Assembly (NCBI GenBank): GCA_035478595.1
Contig: DATIJL010000004.1
Location: 1 to 64,000, forward strand
Direction: 5' to 3'
DNA: 64,000 nucleotides
Origin: Candidatus Chromulinivoraceae bacterium
Lineage (GTDB): Bacteria > Patescibacteriota > Saccharimonadia > Saccharimonadales > Saccharimonadaceae
Every line of letters begins with the position of its first letter. The first letter of the stretch is position 1. A model generated the notes under the pieces. It worked only from the letters and a program-made list of their open reading frames with translations. It ran no database searches and was not told the origin of the DNA. Shown one piece after another: positions 36,058 to 43,337 of this stretch. Both the position numbers and the translations under genes were made by a program.

Positions 36058-37293
36058 TTATATGTCCTCTCTTACTAATGGCATACTCATACAACGTGGG
36101 CCTCCGCGACCGCGACCAAGCTCCGAACCCGACACCTCAATAACTTCAAGACCATGGTCACGTAATGCTTGATTGGAAGCATAATTGCGATCGTAGGTAA
36201 CAACCACACCTGGCGCAATCGCCAGCGTATTTGAGCCATCATTCCATTGCTCACGGGCAGCAGCGATCTCATCTCCACCGCCACAAGGAATAAGCTCGAT
36301 GTGATCCTTATGGAGTGCTTGTTGTAAAGCATCGGTAATGTTCGTCACGTGCTGAATCGTCATTTCACCTTCATTTTCATTCTTCTCTAGAACGAAGACA
36401 CTCAGATTGCCGCCGGCATCTTGTATAGCTGGATGAATAGTAAACTTATCGTGGTCTATCATCGTAAAGACTGTGTCGAGATGCATAAATGCATGACTTT
36501 TGGGAATCTCAATTGCCAAAATCTTTTTAAAAGTTGAGCCTGCGAATAGCTTAATAGCCATGCGTTCAATAGCTTCCGCCGTCGTACGTTCACTAATGCC
36601 GATTGCCATAACCTCGCTACTAAGAATGAGCTCATCGCCACCTTCCATAGAAAAGCGATTATCTCGGTCATACCATACAGGAATATTATGACCCGCAAAT
36701 CGTGGATGATGTTTAATAATATATTCCATAAACATAGATTCACGTCGTCGCGCCGTCCAATGCATATGGTTAATTGTTAGACCTTGCCCAATCACCGCCG
36801 ATGGATCGCGTGTAAAATAGAGATTCGGCATAGGATCTAGGTAGAACGGATACCTATTAACTAGCACCTCGTGAAGCTGTTTGGGGCCAGTATAGTGTAC
36901 GACGAGTTCATTCTTACGAACACCTGCCATAATTTTGCGTACCATATCAAGAGTGTTCATTTCTAAAAGGTATTTTTTAAGCGCATCAGTGATGCGCGTG
37001 TCGCCTTGCTTTGAAGCATGGAGCATAACTTCTACAAACTCTTCTTTAATCGTCTGATCTACAAGTGCTTCTGCCGCTAGTTGATCTAGATATAATACCT
37101 CAACGTCTCTATCACGTAACACCTGCGTAAAAGCATCATGCTCGGCTTGAGCTTTTTTCAGATAGGGAATGTCATCAAACAAAAGCTCCGTCAGATAGTC
37201 TGGTGTTAGGTTTTCTAGCTCGCCCCCTGGTCGATGCACAAGAACTGTCTTTAAGCGCCCGATCTCAGAAGTAACGTGAAGCGGTGAATCCAT
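36058..37293 (-). CDS. arcA: Arginine deiminase
   Basis: 411 residues from ATG 37293 (AGAGGT 5-6 nt upstream). N-terminal [36 protein letters not shown], the catalytic [10 protein letters not shown] and the nucleophile Cys near the C-terminus ([14 protein letters not shown]) are all present. It hydrolyses arginine to citrulline and NH3. First gene of arcA-argF-arcD-arcC. Reports on oral Saccharibacteria link this pathway to ATP supply, acid tolerance and host fitness; that is published background, not seen here. Confidence 0.95.
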   Translation of the reverse strand: MDSPLHVTSEIGRLKTVLVHRPGGELENLTPDYLTELLFDDIPYLKKAQAEHDAFTQVLRDRDVEVLYLDQLAAEALVDQTIKEEFVEVMLHASKQGDTRITDALKKYLLEMNTLDMVRKIMAGVRKNELVVHYTGPKQLHEVLVNRYPFYLDPMPNLYFTRDPSAVIGQGLTINHMHWTARRRESMFMEYIIKHHPRFAGHNIPVWYDRDNRFSMEGGDELILSSEVMAIGISERTTAEAIERMAIKLFAGSTFKKILAIEIPKSHAFMHLDTVFTMIDHDKFTIHPAIQDAGGNLSVFVLEKNENEGEMTIQHVTNITDALQQALHKDHIELIPCGGGDEIAAAREQWNDGSNTLAIAPGVVVTYDRNYASNQALRDHGLEVIEVSGSELGRGRGGPRCMSMPLVREDI

Positions 37294-37398
37294 AGATACC
37301 TCTTTTTTATCTTTATTTATGATACATGTACACAATGCTGTTAAATTTTAAACATAAGCATGACTAATCTTTAGTATAATACAAATCTGTTTTTAATG

Positions 37399-37414
37399 TG
37401 TGATTTACATCACA
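37399..37414. promoter_or_regulatory. CRP/FNR-type palindrome upstream of the arc operon
   Basis: TGTGATTTACATCACA matches the CRP/FNR-family consensus TGTGA-N6-TCACA in both half-sites. It lies about 105 bp before the arcA start. In Firmicutes the arc operon is often controlled by ArcR, a CRP/FNR-family protein binding such sites. No gene for such a regulator is in this window. Confidence 0.5.
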
Positions 37415-37416
37415 TA

Positions 37417-37450
37417 CAAGAGAGCGGCACTAGGAAGTGCCGCTCTCTTG
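37417..37450 (-). terminator. Strong hairpin between the membrane-protein gene and arcA
   Basis: A perfect 15-bp stem (37417-37431 with 37436-37450, CAAGAGAGCGGCACT and its complement) and 4-nt loop, 46 nt after the stop of the 37496 gene. No clean T-run follows on either strand, but it is the obvious end for that minus-strand transcript. It abuts the CRP-like site. Confidence 0.6.
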
Positions 37451-37495
37451 TCTATAGATAATCCCTAGATTCTCACAGTTCTACTGCGGCTAGAC

Positions 37496-38032
37496 CTATC
37501 CTTCGTGCACCTTACTTACTTTTGCTGTTTTAGCGTGACGATGTGATTTTACTGCTACAAAGTAGTCGTGAATCTCATATAAAAAGTAAAGACCGACCGC
37601 AATCCAGAGCAATCCCCAGATAAGTCCAAACAGTTCAAAGTGAAACAAGAAACTTACAACGAGTGATGCTGTGTTCACTAGTGCCATCAAAAACAATAGT
37701 GACCAACCTTTTTGCTGCATGCTCTTTAGAGGCATAATCGCCGTTGCACCAATAAGTACGTCGATGACCGCGAAAGCAAGTGTTACGAGTACTGCTATAA
37801 GAGCAAGGCCACCAACAGCCGCTCCAACAACCCCTCCAAACCCGACAAGCGCGACACCAGCGAGCATTGTGACGAAGAGCGTGCTTATAATCCCGAGTGC
37901 TCCAAGGATAACTCCAACGAGTGTCAGCCACCAAATGTTTTCCGCAAGCCACTTTTGGCCGCTCTTTGGTAGATGCGGCACATTCTTATACCACGATGCA
38001 ACCGTAACCTCAAGACTGCGTACTGTTTCCAT
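37496..38032 (-). CDS. 4-TM membrane protein
   Basis: 178 residues. Four TM segments, the first two Gly/Val/Ala-rich (WLTLVGVILGALGIISTLFV, then GGVVGAAVGGLALIAVLVTLAF), and a basic His/Lys-rich C-terminal tail. No family recognised. GGAGGGGAAATG gives a strong ribosome-binding site. Next upstream is another small membrane-protein gene, possibly the same transcript. Confidence 0.7.
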   Translation of the reverse strand: METVRSLEVTVASWYKNVPHLPKSGQKWLAENIWWLTLVGVILGALGIISTLFVTMLAGVALVGFGGVVGAAVGGLALIAVLVTLAFAVIDVLIGATAIMPLKSMQQKGWSLLFLMALVNTASLVVSFLFHFELFGLIWGLLWIAVGLYFLYEIHDYFVAVKSHRHAKTAKVSKVHEG

Positions 38033-38088
38033 TTCCCCTCCTTACCTTAAATTACCTTTATCATACGCTTAAGCTAGCGTACACACAA

Positions 38089-38568
38089 CTAGCTGTGTTT
38101 TTGACGGAGTGGCCACATACCCCACGATGCCCATCCGGTAAGCACTCCAAGAGCAATAATCAAGAAGACACTCCACCATCCGTTTGGCAAACGAGCTGTA
38201 GCGCCAAGTAAGCCACTATTTGAGACAACATCACCGGATAAGTTTTCCCAGAGGGTCGCGAATAACCAGCCCGCAATAGCAAACCAGCCCAATACCATAC
38301 TGCAGATACGCATAAGAGGGCTTAGCTGCATACGGAGTAAAAACGGTACGGCAAATACTTCAAATATCACAATTAAAGCCGCGCGCACGGGAGCCCATTG
38401 GTCCCCACCTGGTAACCACATATTCGTAATAACTGCAGAAAACTTTTCAAAGGTAAATAACTGGGCGACTGCCATCACGACAAAAACTCCGGCAACAACA
38501 AGTGCTATCGTCTGTGCGTTTTTAGTCTGAGGCTGTGACGCTTTTGTAGCTTGAACAAAAATACTCAT
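38089..38568 (-). CDS. 4-TM membrane protein
   Basis: 159 residues from the leaderless ATG 38568 (TATACT at 38575-38580, 6 nt upstream). Four hydrophobic segments; the loop after the first has FEKFSAVITNMWLPGGDQW and the third is followed by ATLWENLSG. No family recognised. Probably heads a two-gene unit with the 37496 gene. Confidence 0.65.
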   Translation of the reverse strand: MSIFVQATKASQPQTKNAQTIALVVAGVFVVMAVAQLFTFEKFSAVITNMWLPGGDQWAPVRAALIVIFEVFAVPFLLRMQLSPLMRICSMVLGWFAIAGWLFATLWENLSGDVVSNSGLLGATARLPNGWWSVFLIIALGVLTGWASWGMWPLRQKHS

Positions 38569-38663
38569 GCTTGTAGTATACGGCATAGCCTTTACCTAAG
38601 GAAAGTGTTGTTATTTTAAACATTTCGCTTGCGCTTTTCTTTTAACTCCCGTATTGTACTAAA

Positions 38664-38777
38664 CAGCGAAGGTTACGAAAACAAACACGACTCCAAAAAA
38701 AATCGTTGTGACTGATCGCTCTACGATAATCCACCACAACATAAAAAACACTCCGGTCTATTCCGGAGTGTTTTTTT
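38664..38777 (+). ncRNA. Candidate small RNA
   Basis: TTGCGC (38629-38634), a 17-bp spacer and TATTGT (38652-38657) form a plausible plus-strand promoter, and a strong T-run terminator stands at 38743-38777. The roughly 114 nt between have no RBS-led frame. It may be a small RNA, or the terminator may serve only trmD on the other strand. Confidence 0.25.
38743..38777. terminator. Bidirectional intrinsic terminator after trmD
   Basis: AAAAAACACTCCGG and its complement enclose a 6-nt loop, with T-runs on both strands. It overlaps the trmD stop codon. Confidence 0.85.
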
Positions 38778-39429
38778 ATTCTGCCTTAAAAGAGTTATCA
38801 TCTCGCCATTTAGCGATCAGGCCGTGGTTACCACTTAGCAACACCTCTGGTACTTTCATGCCTCGAAATTCTTCAGGTCGTGTATATTGTGGAAACTCGA
38901 GTGTTTCACCATCGGAAAAGCTTTCAATCGCTGCGCTCGTTTCACCACCAAGTACGCCTGGAATGAGCCGTACGATACTATCAATAATAGTCATAGCTGG
39001 AAGTTCGCCACCCGTCAATACGTAGTCGCCGACGCTCACTTGCTCATCGACAAGCGCAAGAATTCGCTCGTCATAGCCTTCATAGCGGCCACAAATAAAA
39101 ATCAGACCCCTATCCTCGTCCGCCCACTCTTGAGCAACTGCCTGTTTCCAGCGAAAGCCACGCGGCGTCATAAGAACCACTTTGGCACTCGGATCGTTGT
39201 CTTTAGCCTTTTCGACGGCTGCAAAGAGGGGTTCTGGCTTGAGGAGCATGCCGTCTCCACCACCATATGGCGCGTCATCAACCTGTTTTCGAGGGCCCAA
39301 GCCAAAATCACGCAGATTAATACAGGTAAACTCTGCGGCATTTTCCTTCTGTGCCTTCCACATCATCGAGGTGTTAAAAACACCGTCAAACATTTCAGGA
39401 AACAGGGTTATGACTTGGATTTTTTTCAT
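38776..39429 (-). CDS. trmD: tRNA (guanine37-N1)-methyltransferase
   Basis: 217 residues. Opening IQVITLFPEMFDGVF, then DDAPYGGGDGM, CGRYEGYDERI, VSVGDYVLTGGELPAMTIID and PQYTRPEEFRGMKVPEVLLSG cover the trefoil-knot SAM site and catalytic elements of TrmD. It methylates G37 of tRNAs for Leu, Pro and Arg to keep the reading frame. In many bacteria it follows rpsP, khpA and rimM; here rimM is absent and GC-rich cassette 2 plus a small TM gene lie between khpA and trmD. Confidence 0.95.
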   Translation of the reverse strand: MKKIQVITLFPEMFDGVFNTSMMWKAQKENAAEFTCINLRDFGLGPRKQVDDAPYGGGDGMLLKPEPLFAAVEKAKDNDPSAKVVLMTPRGFRWKQAVAQEWADEDRGLIFICGRYEGYDERILALVDEQVSVGDYVLTGGELPAMTIIDSIVRLIPGVLGGETSAAIESFSDGETLEFPQYTRPEEFRGMKVPEVLLSGNHGLIAKWRDDNSFKAE

Positions 39430-39458
39430 CTCTCCTAGTTTACCACCTCTGGACTATA

Positions 39459-39485
39459 TTGACAATATATAGTTTTTATTATAAT
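39459..39485 (+). promoter_or_regulatory. Promoter of GC-rich cassette 2
   Basis: TTGACA (39459-39464) with TATAAT at 39480-39485 (15-bp spacer) or TAATAT at 39482-39487 (17-bp spacer), in a very AT-rich stretch. A TATAGTT core upstream of the -10 also occurs before cassette 3. AGGAG lies 7 nt before the ATG at 39530. Confidence 0.65.
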
Positions 39486-39529
39486 ATTACAAATATATTC
39501 GTCCGCGAATATCCGTCAGGAGACATAGC

Positions 39530-39772
39530 ATGAAAACCTCCAAGATCGCCGCCCTCGCCTACGACCCCGCCTATCTGGGCAAGATCAAGGATCGGGCCAA
39601 AGCCGCGCAGGACCACGAGAGCCCCTCCGAACAAGACCAGGCCGCGCTTGAACTCGTGGAACTGTCCCAAGCTCTGACAGACTCACGAGGCATCTTGAAG
39701 CGCTTCAACGCTCAGATGGCCTTCACGGAGGCTTTCCGTGCCTACACCGAGCGCTTCAGCGACAATCCTTGA
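39530..39772 (+). CDS. GC-rich cassette 2: small helical protein
   Basis: 80 residues, charged and helical throughout, for example YLGKIKDRAKAAQ and QAALELVELSQAL. No membrane segment and no Cys or Trp. Codon third positions are mostly G or C, in contrast to trmD and khpA on either side. AGGAGACATAGC before the ATG is a good ribosome-binding site, with the GGAGACATA string shared by cassette 1. No family recognised. It stands alone on the plus strand between minus-strand housekeeping genes. Confidence 0.75.
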   Translation: MKTSKIAALAYDPAYLGKIKDRAKAAQDHESPSEQDQAALELVELSQALTDSRGILKRFNAQMAFTEAFRAYTERFSDNP

Positions 39773-39779
39773 CGAACAA

Positions 39780-39826
39780 CCCGAGCGGCACCCTCCGAAA
39801 CCTTCGGATACGAGGTGCCGCTCGGG
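39780..39826 (+). terminator. Two-tier GC hairpin of cassette 2
   Basis: A 13-bp stem (39780-39792 with 39814-39826, CCCGAGCGGCACC and its complement) encloses a second hairpin TCCGAA/TTCGGA. It starts 8 nt after the stop. No T-run. Same architecture as the hairpins of cassettes 1 and 3. Confidence 0.7.
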
Positions 39827-39911
39827 GCACCACCAAAGCTATCGATCCTATTGGATAGTTCTGGCGGTGAAAATTTGTTATAATCACCCTAGATACAAGT
39901 GAGGGATTTTT

Positions 39912-40241
39912 ATGGAGTTTGATAATAACTCGCCAGTAAGTGACGACCAGAGACGCTTGACTGAAACAAAGAGAATAACATTGCAACCGATGCACTTTGA
40001 TGTAACGCCAGAATCTATTCCTGAGTCTGAGATTGCCGCAAATTATGCCGCTAGACCTATAGCTGCCAACATTGACATAGATACCGAGCAGAACATTAGC
40101 CTTATTCAACCTTCTAAGGGCCTTGCAGGCAGTGCAGAGCGTTATAGCAATCGACATACAGCTACAAAGATAGTTGCTGCTATAAGCGCCGTAACACTTA
40201 TATGCGTTGGCGCTGCGACGCTACTTCTCGTACAGAAATAA
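39912..40241 (+). CDS. Small tail-anchored membrane protein
   Basis: 109 residues: a polar, acidic N-terminal region of about 80 residues and one C-terminal TM helix (IVAAISAVTLICVGAATLLLV) with a two-residue tail, suggesting a tail-anchored protein facing the cytoplasm. An extended -10 (TGTTATAAT, 39876-39884) and GAGGGA precede the ATG. Composition is native, not GC-rich. Unknown function. Confidence 0.65.
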   Translation: MEFDNNSPVSDDQRRLTETKRITLQPMHFDVTPESIPESEIAANYAARPIAANIDIDTEQNISLIQPSKGLAGSAERYSNRHTATKIVAAISAVTLICVGAATLLLVQK

Positions 40242-40249
40242 TTTAAGAA

Positions 40250-40285
40250 TCACGAAACCCACCGTTTTCAGGTGGGTTATCGTGA
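40250..40285 (+). terminator. Hairpin after the tail-anchored protein gene
   Basis: AACCCACC (40256-40263) pairs with GGTGGGTT (40271-40278); TCACGA/TCGTGA extend the stem. It begins 9 nt after the stop. Confidence 0.55.
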
Positions 40286-40368
40286 CACATACAAGGCTCT
40301 CAACAAATATGTTTTTGTTGCTCGCATAGAGCTTTCTCGTAGTTCAAGTGTCTTTGAACTGTTTATGA

Positions 40369-40752
40369 TTATATATCTAGATCGTCGAGTTCTGCAAGCT
40401 CTTTTCGAGTGTTTTTTGCTAAGACCGACTCGTTTTCCACACCCTCATCTGTTAAGTTTTTCACAGGCTCTTCATCAGATGTAGCAGAATAGTTTTCACG
40501 GTCTTCATCGTTGTTGACGATCTTAAGATTGTACCTGGCATCATTTTTAGTACCAAGTGCCCGTAGTAGCGTGCGTAAACTCTGTGCAGTTACACCTCGT
40601 TTGCCAATAACTCGCCCAAGATCATCTGGATTTACTGTAAGGGTTAAAAGGACGCCCTTCTCGTCTATCAGCCGTTCGACAACGACATCATCAGGATTGC
40701 TGACGAGTGATTTCACGATATACTCTACAAATTGCTGGTCTATTGTGGACAT
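40369..40752 (-). CDS. khpA: KH-domain RNA-binding protein
   Basis: 127 residues. The first 75 form the single KH domain of KhpA (DDLGRVIGKRGVTAQSLRTLL with the GxxG loop GKRG). A C-terminal acidic tail of about 45 residues is an addition to the usual 75-80 residue protein. KhpA, often with KhpB, binds RNA and affects cell size and division in Gram-positive bacteria. It follows rpsP as usual but with a terminator between, so transcription may be partly separate. Confidence 0.88.
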   Translation of the reverse strand: MSTIDQQFVEYIVKSLVSNPDDVVVERLIDEKGVLLTLTVNPDDLGRVIGKRGVTAQSLRTLLRALGTKNDARYNLKIVNNDEDRENYSATSDEEPVKNLTDEGVENESVLAKNTRKELAELDDLDI

Positions 40753-40815
40753 ATTACCCTCCGCGTTTTGTCTCGGTCCTTCCTCGAACTTCTAACTATT
40801 ATTTATTGTAGCATG

Positions 40816-40847
40816 AAAAACACCCGCATATACAAGCGGGTGTTTTT
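40816..40847. terminator. Bidirectional terminator between rpsP and khpA
   Basis: AAAAACACCCGC (40816-40827) pairs with GCGGGTGTTTTT (40836-40847), followed by T residues on both strands. It lies directly after rpsP, so khpA depends on readthrough or its own promoter. Confidence 0.8.
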
Positions 40848-40864
40848 CTTTATAGAATAAAGGG

Positions 40865-41224
40865 TTATTCTGCAGATTCTGCTACTGGTTCTTCAGCAAC
40901 TTCTTCTTTTGGCTGGTTTTTGCGAAGCTTTTCAGCGTTGCGGATAGCTTTTTGCTTAGTAACATCAGCTTTTTTAACCCAGCTAGGAAGTTTTACACCA
41001 GCTGCATCAAGAAGCTTTACGACACGGGGCGTTGGCTGAGCTCCGTTAGCAAGGTACTTTTGAGCAGTCTCAACCTGTACATTGGCTTCTTTGGTGTGTG
41101 GGTTGTAGGTACCGACATAAGCAACAACACGACCACTTGATGGGTGACGTTGTGCCTCTTGTACGGCCAAGCGATAGACTGGGTAGCCCTTGCGGCCGAG
41201 ACGTTGCAAACGAATTGCGAGCAT
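40865..41224 (-). CDS. rpsP: 30S ribosomal protein S16
   Basis: 119 residues opening MLAIRLQRLGRKGYPVYRLAVQ, then GRVVAYVGTYNPHTK and YLANGAQPTPRVVKLL, all S16 hallmarks. A Lys/Glu-rich C-terminal extension of about 35 residues exceeds the usual 80-90. S16 binds the 5' domain of 16S rRNA. AAGGAAG serves as ribosome-binding site. Confidence 0.96.
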   Translation of the reverse strand: MLAIRLQRLGRKGYPVYRLAVQEAQRHPSSGRVVAYVGTYNPHTKEANVQVETAQKYLANGAQPTPRVVKLLDAAGVKLPSWVKKADVTKQKAIRNAEKLRKNQPKEEVAEEPVAESAE

Positions 41225-41302
41225 AAAACTAAAACTTCCTTTTCTTAAACTCTAGACTTTTTATTAGTTCTTGACCAAGTTTACACTGTTTTCCTCAGTT
41301 AG

Positions 41303-42022
41303 TCAATCTGTTTTAGACCGTTCCTCGTAGTTTTTGATAGCTGCTCGTGCTGCTTCCTGCTGAGCGGCTTGCTTACTTGGACCTGTACCCTCACCCATTA
41401 GCTTGTCACCGACAAAGACACCAAGCGTGAATATCTTATCATGATCGGGGCCAACCTCTTCTAGGACGCGATATAGAGGGGTCTGATTATCAATCCGCTG
41501 GGATACCTCTTGCAAATGAGATTTAGGGTCCCTCCAGCTACCACTCTTAATAATGCCGTCTAGTTTCGAAAGAATGTGCTTAGAAATGAACGCTTCAGCA
41601 TCTGCGTAACCGCGCTCCATATAAACAGAGCCGATGACTGCCTCAAACGCGTTTGCAAGGATTTGCTGGCGAGCACGTAAGCTACCATTCTTCTCGCCGC
41701 GGCTCATGCGAATAAGTGGTTCGTAGCCAAGCTTATCACCCGCTTCACCGATACTTTCGGTACGAACAAGTGCTGCGCGCCATGATGTTAAAATACCTTC
41801 TGGCTCCGAGAAGTTTCGAAAGAGATAGTCGGTTACAACCAGCTCGAGAACAGCATCACCGAGGAATTCTAGACGTTCATTGTGCTCGGAAACACTTTTC
41901 TTGTGCTCGTTCACATAGCTGCGATGTGTTAAGGCAGTTATGAGATAGTCGATATTTTTATATTCAAACCCAATCTTTTCGCGTGCGAATTCTTGGTAGG
42001 GGACTGTTTGCATTCCACTCAT
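41303..42022 (-). CDS. rnc: Ribonuclease III
   Basis: 239 residues: endonuclease domain with ERLEFLGDAVLELVVTDYLF (catalytic Glu/Asp), later EAVIGSVYMERG, and a C-terminal double-stranded RNA-binding domain (DPKSHLQEVSQ to GPSKQAAQQEAARAAIKNY). It processes rRNA precursors and structured mRNAs. Last gene of a group nusB-nudix-rnc with 3-nt spacing to the Nudix gene. Confidence 0.95.
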   Translation of the reverse strand: MSGMQTVPYQEFAREKIGFEYKNIDYLITALTHRSYVNEHKKSVSEHNERLEFLGDAVLELVVTDYLFRNFSEPEGILTSWRAALVRTESIGEAGDKLGYEPLIRMSRGEKNGSLRARQQILANAFEAVIGSVYMERGYADAEAFISKHILSKLDGIIKSGSWRDPKSHLQEVSQRIDNQTPLYRVLEEVGPDHDKIFTLGVFVGDKLMGEGTGPSKQAAQQEAARAAIKNYEERSKTD

Positions 42023-42025
42023 TTT

Positions 42026-42520
42026 TTATAGGTTCTCCTGTCGGATTTTTTTCATAGCAAGCAGCATGAGCTTGCCTATATCTTCGTATTCTATCACGTC
42101 AAGTGCATCGTGAAACTTAAACCACTTGATGCCATTCATCCAATCTTCTTTCTGAATAGCGTTTGTGTCACCTTTAGCGCGTACGAGATATATCTGGGTA
42201 GTCATCAGAACAAGGCGATCAACACGTCGGTAGCGAAAATGGATTTTTCCGAGCCACCCGAGTACTTCCGTATCATGCAGTCCAGCCTCTTCGCCGATTT
42301 CGCGTTTTGCTGTCTGCTGAGCCGTCTCACCTTCTTCTATATGGCCCTTCGGTATCGTCCAGCGGTCTTTTGTATCCTGAATAAGAAGTATTTCAACTTC
42401 CTTATCCTGATTACGACGGAAGACTATGCCGCCGGCGGTCGGTTCACGGACAATCTCTTGGATTGAGCCACCCGATCGTTTGAAGTATTTTTTGAATCGT
42501 TCAAACTGTGGATTCTGCAT
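42026..42520 (-). CDS. Nudix hydrolase, Ap4A/MutT-like
   Basis: 164 residues from ATG 42520, inside the end of nusB (20-nt overlap). Nudix box [25 protein letters not shown] is complete, with the catalytic Glu pair. The N-terminal AGGIVFRR and WTIPKGH are typical of dinucleoside polyphosphate or MutT-like enzymes. Lies between nusB and rnc, a place suggesting an RNA or nucleotide clean-up role; substrate not readable. Confidence 0.85.
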   Translation of the reverse strand: MQNPQFERFKKYFKRSGGSIQEIVREPTAGGIVFRRNQDKEVEILLIQDTKDRWTIPKGHIEEGETAQQTAKREIGEEAGLHDTEVLGWLGKIHFRYRRVDRLVLMTTQIYLVRAKGDTNAIQKEDWMNGIKWFKFHDALDVIEYEDIGKLMLLAMKKIRQENL

Positions 42521-42962
42521 TATCTGACGTCCCTTCAACAAGTGTACGGTATGCCGTTCCGAGCACGCCGTTTACAAACTTGCTTGAGTTATCAGAACCA
42601 AACGCTTTGGCAAGCTCTACCGCCTCATTGATAGCAACTTTGGGTGGCACAACTGTAGAGAGTTTCAAGAGCTCATAAAGACCTATGCGAAGAATCGCAC
42701 GGTCAACTCGAGCAATTTGCTCGATCGGCCAGTCAGGAGCAATCGGCTGGATTTTTTCATCCAATTCTGGTTGACTCGCAATAACGCCTTTTACGAGGTC
42801 TGTGACGAACCCTTTATCCTCAATGGCCGTATCGTATCGCTCCAAATTACGCCCGAGGATTTCATCAATATTTGCCGTACTATCGCCCGATCCCGTACGA
42901 AATTCATATTCATAAAGGCTCTGTAGTACAACGATGCGTCCAAGGTGGCGATTTGATGCCAT
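42501..42962 (-). CDS. nusB: Transcription antitermination factor NusB
   Basis: 153 residues, all-helical, with [13 protein letters not shown], then [22 protein letters not shown] and [30 protein letters not shown], which are NusB signatures. It works with NusE (S10) on boxA in rRNA transcription. Ends in TGA, showing UGA is a stop here. Native length. Confidence 0.95.
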   Translation of the reverse strand: MASNRHLGRIVVLQSLYEYEFRTGSGDSTANIDEILGRNLERYDTAIEDKGFVTDLVKGVIASQPELDEKIQPIAPDWPIEQIARVDRAILRIGLYELLKLSTVVPPKVAINEAVELAKAFGSDNSSKFVNGVLGTAYRTLVEGTSDNAESTV

Positions 42963-43023
42963 ATATTTGGTTCTTTCTTCTGTATAAAGGTTTGTTTCAT
43001 TTCCCCTACTTTAGGGGAGTAGG

Positions 43024-43251
43024 CTACTTTGAAGCGGCTTTTTTAGGTGCAGTTTTTGCAGCTGGCTTTTTAGCAGCTACTTTTGGTTCGCTAACAGCGG
43101 TTTTTTTAGCAAGTGCTTTACCTGTTTCGCGCTTAGTAGTGCGGACTTTAATTGGTGAAGTACCGTTAACGCGGCGAGCAAGCTTAAGCAATAGGTGGCT
43201 GCGACGCAAGCCTGTCTTGCGAGGGCTACTTTGCTTTTTAGGTTGTCCCAT
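43024..43251 (-). CDS. rpmF: 50S ribosomal protein L32
   Basis: 75 residues. The first 40 (PKKQSSPRKTGLRRSHLLL) resemble L32, which usually begins with a Pro-Lys-rich segment then RRSH. The last 35 are an Ala/Lys-rich tail like those on other CPR ribosomal proteins. AAGGAG lies before the ATG. The zinc-binding Cys residues of some L32 forms are absent. L32 is the best match; confidence is moderate because the protein is short. Confidence 0.75.
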   Translation of the reverse strand: MGQPKKQSSPRKTGLRRSHLLLKLARRVNGTSPIKVRTTKRETGKALAKKTAVSEPKVAAKKPAAKTAPKKAASK

Positions 43252-43337
43252 GAAAAGATCTCCTTATCGGTTTGATGTATTAAAACTTAGAGATATTATA
43301 CCTAACTTATTGAATTTTCTCAAGTAGGTCGTGCATA

